Positions 26,500 to 39,540 are shown, counted from the stretch's first letter. The stretch is 64,000 nt of DNA from Zhengitettix transpicula (GCA_037074705.1 CM073590.1:166530746-166594745), one strand, 5' to 3'. Numbers and translations are program-made. Notes: a model not told the origin generated them from the letters alone.

Positions 26500-26636
26500 T
26501 TAATACCACACAACGTTTCTTATATCCTTGTCCCTTTCCTCAGGTGCGGAGAAGAGCCTAGAGCGACACAACTGCACTCGTCAGTTGACAAAATTCAAAA
26601 GCCTTGGATCTCAGAAACGTTGTACGGTATTTATAT
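26500..26636 (-). repeat. Inverted repeat with hammerhead-like module H5
   Basis: Left arm 26502-26530 (AATACCACACAACGTTTCT...) pairs with right arm 26601-26632 (...AGAAACGTTGTACGGTATT). Read on the minus strand, CTGAGGA (26537-26543) is followed by GGGACAAGGATATAA and GAAACGTT (to 26512), an intact CUGANGA...GAAA pair. The loop holds AGCCTAGAGCGACACAACTG, shared with 23.1 and 44.1 kb. Confidence 0.6.
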
Positions 26637-26639
26637 AAT

Positions 26640-27173
26640 ATTTTTTTTGTCTGAGTTGGCTATCTTTCTAATTAACTATTTTCAATCGGACGTAATTTTT
26701 TTCATTTTAAGTATAACGGTTGTTCAAAATTCTCCCCTCCTCCTCGAATGTTCTTTGGGTCGAAATTTCTCACGATACCTGATACAAGTCAAATGTGCAT
26801 GTGTTTTCATTAACGGTGTGCAACAGAAAATCCAGGTCCTTCTTATTGCATTGACTCGCGTGGTAGCTCTCAGGAAAACCGACCTACTAAATAAATAAAA
26901 AATAAGTAAACTAATTTATTCAAATAATTTTGTTAATTTATCGTAACGAATTTAGGATACCTGAATTTAAATTAGTTCATGTAACGTTACTCTCTGTTGA
27001 AAACGCATTGAAGTTGGGTGTTGTCGCGCTTGTAAGTGTATTCTTAAAACAAAGTCACTGTTAGTGACAGTTTTCTTACAACAGATTTATAAAATGAGCA
27101 ATATTGATGTGTTTTCAATTTTAGGACATGAAAAAATAAAGACAAGTATTGAATTAAAAACCAGTAATTTTAA
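26640..27173. other. AT-rich gene-free stretch
   Basis: A 92-aa plus frame (26620-26898) partly overlaps the inverted repeat and shows no domain. Nothing else was recognised. Confidence 0.4.
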
Positions 27174-27205
27174 GACGTTTCCTCTGCCAATCGGCAGCCC
27201 TTCAC
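27174..27205 (-). ncRNA. Hammerhead-like module H6 (degenerate)
   Basis: On the minus strand TGAAGGG is followed by a perfect 5-bp hairpin (CTGCC-loop-GGCAG) and GGAAACGTC. The GAAAC-GTC half is intact but the CTGANGA half has two mismatches. Confidence 0.35.
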
Positions 27206-28218
27206 AAGAATAACCCATCAAAGAAAATTATTACTGACGAGCAGGATTATGACATATATTACGGAACCAAAGATCTTAACAACAATGTAGATGGTCATAG
27301 GTTCTACTAAAATCATTCGTATCACTTTGTACTTTTTAAAGTGAATTTATTCATTCTGATGTTGACATTTTCAGAGTTGATTCCAGTGTGATGAAGTTCA
27401 ACGTCATCTATTCTGACATTAGTCCAGTAAAAACATGTTGTTATGTTTCTTGTTAAATTTGAGTGCTTGTCAACAGGAAGTTTTCTAAAAACAATTTTTA
27501 AATTTTTATTTTATTTTATTTAAAATTGTCAAAAAAATTATTTGACAAAAATATTATTATAGGATTATGTGTTGGTTAAATATAGTTATAGTATATACAA
27601 ATTTTAAATATGTACATAATTTACATGGTAGGATGGTAATTCAGTTAATTCAGCAATTAACCTGTATTACAGGAAGTTTTAAAATTAGATTTATTCTCTT
27701 TAATCCTAGTTTTTAACGTATGTTTTGTTTGGTACCTATGCATACCGAGTTGTAATCCGGAACATTCTATTTTTAAACCACAATAAGTGTCTCCTGGTTC
27801 CAAATGGTCGTTACCATGACAGTGAATTTGTGGTTTTATAAATAATCTCCGTCTCATAAGTATGGGAGACTATTATATATGCCTCTATGATGAAAGAATA
27901 AAACAAAGCAGTGCAATTGCAATTTTATTCCATCCAATGTTTTTACAGAATATATTACAGAATTAATGATAGTGTTAAACCATTTCAGATATAAATATAA
28001 CTTTTTACAAGATATAAATCTTCTCTCGTCGTTGTGGTTCATTTGCGTTTAAAATTATCTTTTTTTAAAAAATAGTACCACAAGTACATCTCATTTAATT
28101 ACAAGATATGAATCGGGTGGAAATACTTTTAATACTCATCCACTGTTTATGGTTGAATTTGAATCAAAGGGAAGAAGTTTGGGAAGAGGGTTTGTCTGTG
28201 ACGGTGATATGTGGATCA
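27206..28218 (-). other. 3' UTR and downstream flank of the zinc-finger gene
   Basis: Minus-strand sequence after the stop at 28219-28221. A candidate poly(A) signal AATAAA lies at 27924-27929 (TTTATT on plus), giving a 3' UTR of about 300 nt. The true end is unknown. No other gene recognised. Confidence 0.35.
27924..27929 (-). terminator. Candidate poly(A) signal
   Basis: First canonical AATAAA on the minus strand downstream of the zinc-finger stop codon, about 290 nt beyond it. The motif is frequent by chance in AT-rich DNA. Confidence 0.3.
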
Positions 28219-28393
28219 TCACAGGAGTCGCTCCAGCTCTTCGCTGGAAACAGTGTCGTCGGTGGTGTCTTCTCCTGAACTGGAACTGGTGCTGCTGGTT
28301 GTTATGGTGTTTATTCCAGACCAGTGCTGCAACTGCTGCCTGTGCTGCTGGAGGGCCTCTAATGAAGGGAACAGACTGTCGCACGACGAGCAC
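28219..28393 (-). CDS. Terminal exon of a C2H2 zinc-finger protein
   Basis: The minus strand shows an acceptor TGTGTTCGCAG at 28394 and up, then a frame beginning CSSCDSLFPSLEALQQHRQ. It encodes a C-x2-C-x12-H-x5-H finger, a Ser/Thr-rich segment (TTSSTSSSSG), an acidic stretch (EDTTDD) and a C-terminal EELERLL before TGA. The first base completes a Gly codon left open by the exon at 58877-58961, so phase matches. C-x2-C-x12-H-x5-H resembles matrin/JAZ-type fingers that bind nucleic acid. The protein is probably nuclear, by family inference. I do not recognise the gene. Chance is unlikely given a finger, splice site, phase and non-repetitive sequence together. The alternative is an exon of a different zinc-finger gene. 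Confidence 0.75.
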
Positions 28394-28454
28394 CTGCGAA
28401 CACACAGTAGTGAATGTTAATATTTCCCCCAAGTATTTGAGTCGGGATATTTAA

Positions 28455-29440
28455 GGTCATATATTAGTTGGTTTCGTTTATATGCATGATTATCCTCCAG
28501 AATTAATTAGCCCCCAACTTCTTCAGAAAATTATTTTAATGTAGTTCATCATCGGTAGAACTGCATGAAACAGAGGCATATAGCATAATTTAAAAGTTAA
28601 TCTCCAACATGTAAGCATGTTTATTATATAAAATGTGAATACGAGTATTCACTTTTATTTACCACGAACGAAGGCAGTCATACAGTCAGAACCTGAAATA
28701 GACATCGGTTCAGTCTTTACGAGTCATTGTACAGAAACAAAGTGATTTAGTGATCTTAAAGCTTAAGAAAGAAATGTTACAGACATAACACTGCACGAAA
28801 ATAAGTTACTTTTGAGTGGTTCACATAACATATTCTAGAAAAGGATTAAACTGCAGCTAGTTGTGCCTTTACTGTACTATGAGTATTCAATTCTTTTAAA
28901 TAACATAGTAATAATCGAAATTACTAATAATTGTCATGCAAAAAATCAGTTTCTTTAACGTAAATAGAGTAAATAAAAAACTCGAACAAATTAACATAAA
29001 ACTGCCGCTTCCCGACGATGAATAATGATAGAGGCAGATGTACAAATAATAAATTTGCAATAAATCACAGTGCCAGGTAAACGACACAAAAATAAATAAC
29101 GTCGACAATGATCTGCCCTGATTTACATGCGACCTGACGTCTGTTGGTTGCAATGAACGTAAATAATGGATATTTCTCTGTATTGTACATTGTATACAAT
29201 AACTAAGCAGAAAGTTATTCAATTCTCTGTTCATTTGTTTCTGTAAAATGTCGGGACAAATCGTCTCGCTTATTGTACAGGGAATATATGAATAGGTACA
29301 TAGACAAATAAAAATAAATGCCTCAAATTATTACTTCAAAGAATAAAAAATATCTTAAATTAAAATGAGCAATTTCAGTCGCAATTTCGTCACAAAAAGT
29401 GATAGAAATCGCTCTGAACTCCACAAAGCCTTTTTGAATC
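28455..29440. other. Intronic gene-free sequence
   Basis: Nothing recognised. The 112-aa minus frame (28896-29234) has no motif. Confidence 0.4.
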
Positions 29441-29444
29441 AAGC

Positions 29445-29624
29445 ATCCGTTATTTCGGGATAAATCTATACAATAGCCTTCCGGACGAAATAAAAACTTT
29501 AACTATACAAAATTTATTGATAAATAATTGTAAATATTTGTTAATTAATATAGCATATTACTCGCTGAAAGAGTTCGTAGATAGGAAGGATAGATTACAT
29601 CCTCTTTATAAATTAGTTTGCTGA
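29445..29624 (+). pseudogene. Second LINE reverse-transcriptase tail remnant
   Basis: A 59-codon frame ending in TGA reads IRYFGINLYNSLPDEIKTL, then a hydrophobic/basic stretch and YYSLKEFVDRK. The pattern 'RYFG/A-x-K/N-x-Y-N-x-L-P-x-x-I-K' followed by 'FYSxxEF' is what I know from C-termini of non-LTR RT ORFs in insects. It differs from the tail at 4730-4906, so two LINE lineages are represented. Nothing recognisable remains upstream. Confidence 0.6.
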
Positions 29625-29642
29625 CATACCAATAAGTTCTGT

Positions 29643-29645
<3 letters not shown>

Positions 29646-29673
<28 letters not shown>
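29646..29673. repeat. (TA)n microsatellite
   Basis: Uninterrupted TA tract with no LTR beside it. Confidence 0.95.
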
Positions 29674-29677
<4 letters not shown>

Positions 29678-29774
29678 AATTTTTGTAAGTCTAACAAAAT
29701 TTATATTTCTCATCTGCCAAATGTTTCTTTTATTCTAATCATTGTAATTGTTTTGTTATTTTTGTAGTTTTAAA

Positions 29775-29809
29775 CTTGATGAGGTCGCAAAATAAGCGAT
29801 GAAACTGTG
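29775..29809 (+). ncRNA. Hammerhead-like module H7
   Basis: CTTGATGA is followed by a 5-bp stem (GTCGC/GCGAT with one G-U), then an intact GAAAC. One extra T interrupts the CTGATGA core. Confidence 0.4.
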
Positions 29810-31850
29810 TTTAATTTTACATTAATAAATTAGTTTCTCTGGCTTAAAATTGGCGGATGTTTATTTATTTATAAATTATGCTATTATTTTACAATTATAA
29901 TATTGTTGAATTTAACTCTCGACTTATATTAGTTTTCATTTTCGACGGTAATCCAAGTAATATATGCTGTTGGATACTCTGTCGAATGAAAATTGAAGAT
30001 TAACATCGTTATCCTATCTTTAATTTCTGTTAAATTAGTATATTAAACATTGGATTAAATTAAATAATTTTTTGTAAAGTACAATGTTTGTCGGTTGATG
30101 TTCGCAGTTATAACATTTATTCTTTTCTTTAAATCATTTTATTATGCCCTCAACCAAGGGCTAATGGAATGAATAATAAATCTGAACATCTTCTTGAGGT
30201 GAACAAATAAATACTCTTTCGTTCGCAATGTTTATTCGACTCTGATTACGAAAGAAAATAGCTAAACTTGATATCAAGGTTTTTCACACTTTTAGCACAG
30301 GTTTTCCAATTCGAATATTCACTTGTCGCACTCTTTATTATTTAATTTTAATAGTAAATATCCTCAAACGATAAATTTAATTTCCAATGTAATGTAGTCT
30401 GCAATAAAACGGTGATATATGTGAGTCTCTAACTGAACAATTTGTCATTCAAACAACAGATTGTTTATCATTGCGACTTGGTTTAAGGCTTGCAGTTTGG
30501 ACTCGAGAATTTGACATTAGTTGTCATTTTGAGTATTTATAACTGAATATTAATTGGGTTTGACTGTGGAGAATACAGGACTAGTTCTGTTTTAGATCGA
30601 CAGCGTATATATGAAGACAATTTTTTATTAGAGCACTATTTCCAACTAAAAACTGTTCCCTTTGCGAAATATACGAATTGTGGAATTACACCAAAGTAAG
30701 AAAAATTAAAGTATTTTAATCAAACACCTTCATTTGGGGTTTACTGCAAAACTGCAAATCTGCAGAATGTAAAAATTCCATTCGGCTCTCTTGTTCTTAT
30801 TTTAAGGATATTAATCGTAAATGGGCCTATTATTATTTTATGATAATATATGCCTCGGATCCCTTTTTAAAACTTTGTGAACTTAATAACATGTTAATTG
30901 TTTTAACTGCTAGTTTTAATAATTATGTAACTTGTTTGTTTTTTGGACTTAAGTTTGTCTTTGTTTACTTTTTACAATTAGTCTATCAATTTAATCATTT
31001 GTAAATACATTCGCTTTATGAAAAAAACGAACATGTATCGAAACGCCGTTACGCTATAAATAAAAAATAAAGTGCCTGTATAAGGTCAATAATTGATTTA
31101 TTCATTCAATAACAGAAGTAAAAGAAAAACTTTTATATATGATAACTGTAAACAAATAATCAACTGAATTGGAAAAATATATTTACCCGTATATGATAAT
31201 TTATTTGTATAGCTTAAATAAACTATAATTATTAATAGAATTAGTGAATTGTTTGTATGAATTATACATATTATTGTAAAAAGGCATGAGCATGACAACC
31301 CCTTCCATGTATAAGTCATATTAACAATAAAATATTGTAACTGGTAGTATAATTTTATTATATATTTTTTCATGGAATAAGTATTTACGTTAAAGAACCA
31401 AAATTTCATTCATTTTCGGCGGAAAGTTCTGCATGTGGTATTTCCAAAGATTAAAGACTACCGCGGGATTAATTTATCGTGTAGATCTCTAGAGGCCGCG
31501 GACGGTCAAGGGCGTAGAATATGTCTCGGATTGTGAAAAGTTACTTGAGATATTACATTGGCCGCAGTCCCTACAAGCCACAGAGTGTGAAGGCAGTGAA
31601 GCTGCGGTTGGGCTCAGGTGCGAGTTTGTAGCACTGTAGTTCACGGTGTCGGTCGGGAGCAAAACCAACCAACCAACTAACATAGAATAAATTATGGAGA
31701 AAACTTTGCTCAATTTAAATTTACATTTATAGTACCATTATGCATATAGCATAACGTACCACTTGTGGTTACGTCATATCAACTTAATGAATTAAATTTC
31801 CAGCCATATTCACGACATATTCGTAATAAATATGGCTTAAGAATAAGCGC
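29810..31850. other. Intronic gene-free sequence
   Basis: AT-rich. A 74-aa minus frame at 31489-31713 is in a more GC-rich block with several Cys residues, but no domain or confirmed splice site. Confidence 0.4.
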
Positions 31851-32059
31851 CTAACCTTCCTGATGCAGGTTTTCTAGTGTTTTTCCTACATAATTTAGGA
31901 AAATGCTGGGTAGGATCCTTAAACTGTAGCCCGGGAGACCTAGTTGACTCTTGGCTACCTTCCTCTACCCTTCCGCGTCCTTCCTTTCAAATTACTTCCT
32001 ATACTATTAAAGGGGAGTTGTCGCCAACCCTCATGTAGCCTGTCACTGAAGAAAAAAAA
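31851..32059 (+). mobile_element. GC-rich retroposon copy 4
   Basis: 5'-truncated at the CTGATGCAGG block. It includes the TGGGTAGGATCC, CTCTTGGCTACC and TAAAGGGGAGTTG blocks and the final TAGCCTGT with an A8 tail. It carries small deletions near the 3' end. Confidence 0.8.
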
Positions 32060-34126
32060 TTGTCCATATTACAGTTATTATGCGAACAACTGTACGTAAC
32101 ATGTTCTTGTTAACATTACGGAATATTACAAATTTAAGGTTTTTTAAAATTTCATTATAAAACATAATTTTAATTAATAAATAAATTTATTTATTTTTAA
32201 TTATTTCTGAATATTATATTTGTTATTTATCGATTTAATACGATTCGTGAACTTCATTCATAATTATTTTTCACATTTACCGCTTGGAATTAATGAACTA
32301 CACAGTTTCGGGCTTTGGTGGGGCGAAGCGGGACAGAATTGAAATTGAAACCGTAAGAAAAACAAAAAAATCCATAAATTTTTTTACTGTAAATTTAATT
32401 TCCTTTTTGCTTCTGTAACTTCTTTATTAGAGGCCCTATAAGCGGCCCTGAGATTTAGATTCTCATATAAAAATAAATTCAACGAAAATCAAATTTTTCT
32501 CTGTTATCTTGTAAAAAATTTTGATTAATTTTTAACACCCTTCCTTGTAAATTAATTATAAGTGTTTACCACTCTATATATAGCTTTCTAGAATTCATAT
32601 AACTGTACGAATGATGTGAAAGGAAAATCGAGAATATACTTAATGTTTTCATATTCGGTAAATATAAATAAATCTGTTTCTCAACGTCGATATTGTCGAA
32701 AATTGATAAATGTGTCGATACTCATGAGCATAAAATGCGATGGAAACAATTAATTTCGGGTACAGGCAGACTTAATAAATGTAATGTTTACTTCCGAAAA
32801 ATAAATTTGAAATATTATATAATACCTTGCAGTGAAATGCCTTATGACAATAGCTACGAATTTTTAACTATTCATATCACTACCTTAATTTATTCTTACA
32901 TGTAAATTATCTTAATAGAGTTTGTACAGTGTTGCGTTTACTGCAACATGCAAGAGATGTATAAAACTTCTTTTGGTAAAACTTATTGAGCGGATCGATT
33001 AATTTGTAATTAAAACTTGTTGGGAGTGCTTTCTTATAATTTAATTATTAACTAAGCCCCGAGTAGTTACAAGTGTTTTTTATGTAACTGTCATTCAGAA
33101 GTTGATTGGAATTCTTTTTTTTTGTTTGTTTGGCTTCGGACTGTTCTACGTTTTGTAGGTTTCCCAACTAATTTAGGAGATATAGAAAGATGACTACCCA
33201 ACGTTTGGATAACTTAGTATTAAATAATGTTTAACCACCAAATACCCAAATATATCTATCACTCATGCCACTTACACGAAAGTTTTATTCATCTGAGAAG
33301 AGTTGGCCATAATTCAGAAAATTTAATGAAACAATTGATTTAACTTCACAACGTTACGTCCTTAATTTATCACTTTATAAGTTCATTAAAGTTATTTAGG
33401 ACTTGAAATTATTATAAATAAATTGTTTAAATTGTTCTTAGATCAATATCTGTCAAAAGTTGATACCACTATAAACTAAATATATCTTTTGAGTTTATGA
33501 CGTTATTAATCACGTCACAATGCCTATGTTGTTAATTTAAAAAATTTACATACATATATATATTAAAAATAATCCCTGTTGCTCAAAGCAGACTGAACCC
33601 AATTCAGGTCCAGCGTTTCATGGACCAATTTAATTTATTATAATTGAGCACTTGCATAGTCACGCGGAAAAGTTCATCAGCCTGACCGACGATTAATAAA
33701 TTGATTATGAGAAAGTTTTAAAACATATACCGTACGCCTCACTTTTTTCTAACGGAATGGAAAACAAAATCACATAATTTTGTCATATATGGTAAATTTC
33801 ATTAATTGAATTATATAAGGTAAAAATAACAAGACAAATTATTTTAATAACCATCCTTCTCTAACGATTCACAATTAAATTATTTAATATGTAATCGGCA
33901 GAATATCAACAAGCAGACTATAGGTTAAAATGTTTTCATTATATTTATAATATATTCATTTGGTTTTAAAATAAATTACTTTAGTCTCCATCGTTAGGAA
34001 GTGGACAAAATAATATACAGAATAAAATTTGATATTTCAAAACGCATGGAATTTTAAAAAAATTGTTGTGACAAATATTTATTTTGTTGCAATCACATGC
34101 GTTTTCATTTACACATTTACACATAT
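32060..34126. other. Intronic gene-free sequence
   Basis: AT-rich, nothing recognised. The 70-aa frame at 32693-32905 lacks any motif. Confidence 0.45.
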
Positions 34127-35162
34127 TGTAATAGTAATTAGAGGCCAGTAATGATTTCAATTGGATTGTTACCGGTACCAATTTCAAAGACAATAATGTG
34201 TCGGCGGGCTTTGTTGCGAGCCGCTAGCAATGTCTGAAGCAGTCTGTCTGATATCGTAGGCGGAAGAGGAAGTAAAATTTTGAGAGAACCAACAGCGTGG
34301 GCCAAATATAAAATTCACCCGAGAAAGTTACAAGTTTTTTAATCCAAGTATAAAGTTTGGACTGCGAGATACTTTGTAAAAAAACTGTAAAGAGTAATTA
34401 AATATTTGCGCTACATTAAGATTCCTACGCGTACTGAGATCAACATTTTTTACTTAAAGACAATGTGTAACAATATGTCTGGCTGATGATCCAAAGGTGC
34501 AGCAGATCCGGTTCCCGGAGGAAAATTCAATAACCACCACCGTGTGTTTGACAATCAAGTGTAGAGTCAGTGATTCATGGCCTTTTTAGTGTAAATTGTG
34601 TGCCCGAGCCGAGGAAACTAAGTCTGGTACCAGCCGAACATTTTTGTTAGTAGAAACCAAGTTAATTAAGCTTGTAAACGTTAAAGGTATTCGTTAGATT
34701 ACGTTCGTCACATTTTGGTTTTCATTGTTAATTTCTTAATTTATAGTTTCTATGATTGTTCTTTACTTATAAAGCCCAGGTATACGACCCTAAGAGAAGA
34801 GTTATCAAATTTCTAAACATTGGAACTTTAAATGTAATTAACTTTAGAGAAAATGTACTAAATTGCTATTAAATAATAAATTGTATCGTAAAGTTTAAAG
34901 TAGTACTTATTTCTTGATCCTTCCTGTCAAAATAAAAATAAATTGTTGCAGAATTAATTATCAATTTAATAAAACTGCAAATTAATTGTTTAAATAATTC
35001 AATAAAATTTGTTTATTCATTTAATTAATCACTCTTACTTAATCATTACATTTTTGGCTTCCACAACGTGGGGCAATTCATTTAATTAATCCAATTATTC
35101 ATTACATTTTGGCGACTCAACGTGGGCCAAATTTAAGTATATCTCTTAAGAAATCATTACAA
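34127..35162 (+). mobile_element. LTR 4 with two tandem LTR-end/primer-site units
   Basis: Starts TGTAATAGTAATTAGAGGCC. The LTR proper ends AATCATTACA at 35050. It is followed by a PBS-like TTTGGCTTCCACAACGTGGGG (ending CAACGTGGGGC), then a second ATTACA (35102-35107) with TTTTGGCGACTCAACGTGGG, and a third ATTACA (35157-35162) that meets atatatat. CAACGTGGGGC matches the kind of site that pairs with tRNA-Lys 3' ends. No coding sequence is present, so this is a solo LTR with a residual or repeated internal stub. Confidence 0.8.
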
Positions 35163-38100
35163 TTATATATATATAATTATATATTGGATTTTAGAAAATA
35201 ATGAATACTCAGTATTCATGGAAACTTGATTGTATTATGTGAATTTCACTGAAAACTTTTCGAAATATTGCAAATGAGTGGTTAAAAGGAATTATGTAAC
35301 AAAACTGCCTGTTGTTATTAATTGATCTTTGCATTGATTAACCCTGTAATAATAATAATAAAAATAAATAAAATTTATTTACGATGTAAAAAATTCAATA
35401 AAAATACCTATGTAATATAGGACTGAAATTTATTTTATTCTATTTAGTATTAAAGTCAGTACTAATAGTGAAATTGTGTAATTCACAGAACATTCTTAAG
35501 AAAGAGACGGTCTCCCATGTGTCATGGTTCTTTGAAACAAAATTCGACACTTAAACTCAGCGAAACTTCAAGACTGAATATGGAAAACAGCCACCATCGA
35601 GTCCATAAATTCGTGGATGCCACAAGAAATTCATGGAGACCTGTTCAGTTTAGGATAAAGGAACGAGCGCACGAAAACGAATTTCAATTGGATCCATTGA
35701 ACGAGTAACAAAAACCTTAGAGTATTCTCCAATCAAACTGATTACTATTTGTAGTATGATCTAGTACGTCCTTTATAATTTTGAGAACAATAATTCCAAA
35801 TCGGCCATGAAAAAAGATGCAAAGCGGCCACTTGGAAATCCTCCTAAGATATAAAAATAATGTTACCTTTGTGAATAAAGTCGTACCAATGCCGGGAAAT
35901 CCATAGTTTTTTTATTGTCATGATCACAAGGGTAAAGAAGATGACGTTTCGCAGGCGGGGAAACGAGGTATAAAGAGCGAGGAAAAAAGGTTAAAGAGGC
36001 TTTTATCTTTATATGGGACATGTTGCGATTTTATCATTGTTTTTTTTGACAAGTATAGAAACTCAACGGGAGATAAAGAACAATCAGGACAGTTGCAAAA
36101 GTTTATGTTCCATAACTCTTTATGAGAAAGAGTGGCAGCAACAGGGAAAACACTGGCTTCGGAGACTAGACTCAGAACGAAGCATGCTATTTTCTTGCAG
36201 GCTCCAATCACAGGAAAATATTCCACTAGAATGTGATGGTAAGGTAAAAAACTCAATTATTGATTAATTACATTTTTTATAAAATGGAATTCATTTGAAT
36301 ATTTTAGTTGTTCTAAAACAACAATTTTACTTAGAAACCGTTGAGATAGACTTATTGTTTTACATTTTAAAACTACGGTTCGCACTTAGCACATATAAAG
36401 AAATGTAGTAATTAATTTGTAAAGTAATTATAGCGATTTAAAATATTTTGTTAATAAATTCATTATGTATAATTAGTTAAGCAGCTGCCAGAAAGTTACA
36501 ACTACCCACGATCAACATAACCCAACCTGCGTATAATGTGCTGCTGTTACAAGCAATCTATATAGAAGGTAATTAAGTGAGGGAATCAAACTTCAATATA
36601 TTCTAAATATATATGTCTAATATTCATATATTTATGATTTTCTTGTTGTAAAGAAACTTTATTGTCACCCTGTTTATTTATAAGTATAATTGTTGATAAA
36701 GGAAATAAAACAAGTAATTCGTCTGGTCTGTAACGTTTCTGACAACGTTGCCATTGAAAAATGTATACTTTATTCTGATGGACTACTCTGGAAGGCTTAC
36801 AATATTTTATTTATGGACCTTAGATATAGATAAAATTTTTCAATGAGAAGTAATTGTATTCTTGATTGTTAACCTCTTATAAATCTTAATAATTTTTCAA
36901 TTTATTAAATTTTTGACACCAATATTTTCTTAATAATTATGTTGCCTGATTTAGTTTTAATCAGTTATCTATTCAAATATACATGAGGAACGAATGTTTT
37001 AAAATAATCGTGTCAGCTCGCAAATTAGCGTAAAGTGAATTAATTGTCTTACGCCTTCCACTACAACGAACTCTCGTTACTATTTCAGCTTCTACTTCGT
37101 CTAAATCATTCAAACATTTGTCACCAGTTATTTTAAAATGAAATCAGTATTTGTGCTTCCTTCATTTATAGATGTGTGATTCGTATTTTACGTTTATTAT
37201 TTTATAATAATTATATCTATTACTTTGAACCGTTATCTTATAACTAAAAGTATCATCTATATTAGAACATGTGCGCAAACCACAGGTAGTGTAAAATAAT
37301 TAATCTGTATTGACAACGTGAGCTCACTTTTTATATACCTTACAGATTAACTTGAAAGTTTAATCTAGCAAGACTACTGTTTGGTTTTCTCCGCCCTCGA
37401 GTTCTTAATTAGTACTTAAAACGGGGTCCTCTAATTGAATTAGTGGGGCAGGGAGTTCAAAACATTAGGCCCTGCAATTATTGAACGTCTGCCGCATGCA
37501 GAGATATAGAGAATATATTAATGATGAATTTAATCACAGGACTCAGAGCTTGTGTGGAAGCAATCTAGATACATTTCACTCCCAATGAAGCTCCCTTGAA
37601 CCGCAAACGTGGTTCCAGCTCTGCAAAATCGGAGCTTCAATGTAACTAACAATTTTATCTTAAACTGACCTTAAAAAACGTCCACGAAGTTTCTGGAATT
37701 AGTGAAATAATAATGTTTTAATTTTTCGACTTAGAAATTTTCGGTCCCGATGGATTCAAGAAGAATGAAATTTCGATCATCGATTTCGTCTTATATTTAA
37801 TAATTCCATTACGGCGAATAATGAGTGTTCCCTGCAAACACAACGTGATTCCCTGATCACAAAAAAATATTGACTACAGTAATTTAAAATTTATATCAAT
37901 TCATAAGTTTATCCTTATATATTTTTCGGTTCAACGAGTGAGCAGCTGTTACATGAATCAAGAAACACGAGTCAATTGTTTACGAATAAACGTTGAACAA
38001 CGTGTGTTTCGACGATGCAGTGAAGACAAATAAACAGTGGTATGAAAAGCTAAAAGACCTTTCTAGAAGTGGCGAGATTAATGTTTGTGAAGCAAAGTTG

Positions 38101-38533
38101 AACTTCTTTCGTCGTAAGAGTCAGATTAGTCCTTCAAAATCTACTCTCGTACATAAACAGAGAGATCGAAAATCCGCGCACATCGAAATAAATGAGTCTG
38201 TAAATAGTACATTTTTTTCAATTATTACTACAAGAATACTGGTAATACTGACAACAAATCAGGGGCCATTGAAATGAGTTCTGGGAACATGACGTCTGTA
38301 GTGTTGCGGAGTTCACAGCTTCGTAAACATGTTGTTTTTCCAAGAGCAATGAACCTTGTAGTAGACCAATTTCACGTTAAATATCCAGATTTAACAGTGC
38401 CTAACAATTTATTCATAGCATAACAAGATTAATTTTAACATATGGTGTAATGTAAATGTAATTGTGTGCGACATTTATTCTGTATTCACTACGATGAAAA
38501 TGGTGATGACGGCCAAAGCATACGGTCATATTA
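35163..38533. other. Intronic gene-free sequence
   Basis: No recognised gene. Opposed frames at 35924-36256 (-, 110 aa) and 36013-36267 (+, 84 aa) overlap and show no domain. The 94-aa plus frame at 37993-38277 is Lys/Ser-rich with no motif. Confidence 0.4.
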
Positions 38534-38543
38534 GAATGTAATA

Positions 38544-39361
38544 AGTGGCGGCTCGTGCGAATGTGTTCATGTGCTACAGCATATAATTAAATTTAGGAAC
38601 AATGATTTTTTCTTAAATTTAAGAACCTCTGTAATACTTGTATATTGAACTGATTGAATTTCTGTTTCGATTTCAAAGACCTTAAACTGTCTTTCTTGTG
38701 TATAGTCGCTCCTTCTATCTGTGGCTCTCAGTGCTCAAGCTTCCACAGCACAGGATCGCGCACTGGAATGAGTAATGCACATGCGCAGTACCCCCCCTCC
38801 CGCACCGTCCGAAAAATTCGACACAAACTGCCGCCCCGCCGTGCTCGGTTCAGCTGAGCACATGTCCGCGCCCTGCTATACAGCATAGTAAGGGCACGGC
38901 ATAAGAAGCTTAAAATTAAATTTGAACCATTCAGAAAGTAAAAATCTCATTTTAAATTAGTTTATATTTTCAAAATATTAATAAATAGTATTCGAACATT
39001 TTTTGTATTATTTGTGAAAAAATCACGAGTTTATTTCAAGTAAAAATATTTAAGAGACTGCATTTTGAATTCTTGCGTCATTATGAGCAAATATATCTCA
39101 TGGCCCTACAAAAATTAACTTAATTTAAAATATATACGACGTGTTAGAAATGTGTGTCAGGTAAATAATTCCGCTTGTAAAAAATAGACTCTCCTGTAAA
39201 ATAAATAGAAAAATTTCGCGTATTTCGGGTCGGTTCATTTTCCACAGAGTACTGTTAACACTATTGATGTATTATTATTATTATTATTTTATATTGTTAT
39301 CGTCGTAAAAATTATTTGGGATGATGTAGCACAGAACTTAAAAGCTTCACGAGCCGCCACT
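38544..39361 (+). mobile_element. Non-autonomous DNA transposon with AGTGGCGGCTCGTG TIRs
   Basis: A perfect 14-bp terminal inverted repeat lies at 38544-38557 and 39348-39361. GAATGTA occurs just outside both ends (38534-38540 and 39362-39368), three bases off on the left, suggesting a 7-8 bp target duplication and hence a hAT-like mechanism. That assignment is inference. The interior of about 800 bp has no transposase frame. A GC-rich stretch (38745-38870) includes ATGCGCAGT. A diverged second copy is at 18505-19335. Confidence 0.7.
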
Positions 39362-39540
39362 GAATGTAGTACTTTTAATTAATATTAAAACTGTGAAATT
39401 GAAAACTTACGTGCTTTGGATTATTTAAAATAAATTACTTGCATGCTTATAAAGTTGAAATAGCTCTGGCCCTGCAATACTGATGAATTTGCAATTGAAA
39501 TTCTCGGAAGAAATCGACAAGCATTACATAAATCGTCTTT

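Noticed and set aside
28149..28454. Plus-strand frames of 101 and 69 aa and a 98-aa minus frame at 28136-28432
   Set aside because: They are shadows of the zinc-finger terminal exon in other frames. Only the frame with CxxC...HxxxxxH agrees with the splice sites.
31489..31713. 74-aa minus frame with CRDCGQC
   Set aside because: Considered as another zinc-finger exon, but the Cys/His spacing does not complete a finger and no acceptor-donor pair was convincing.
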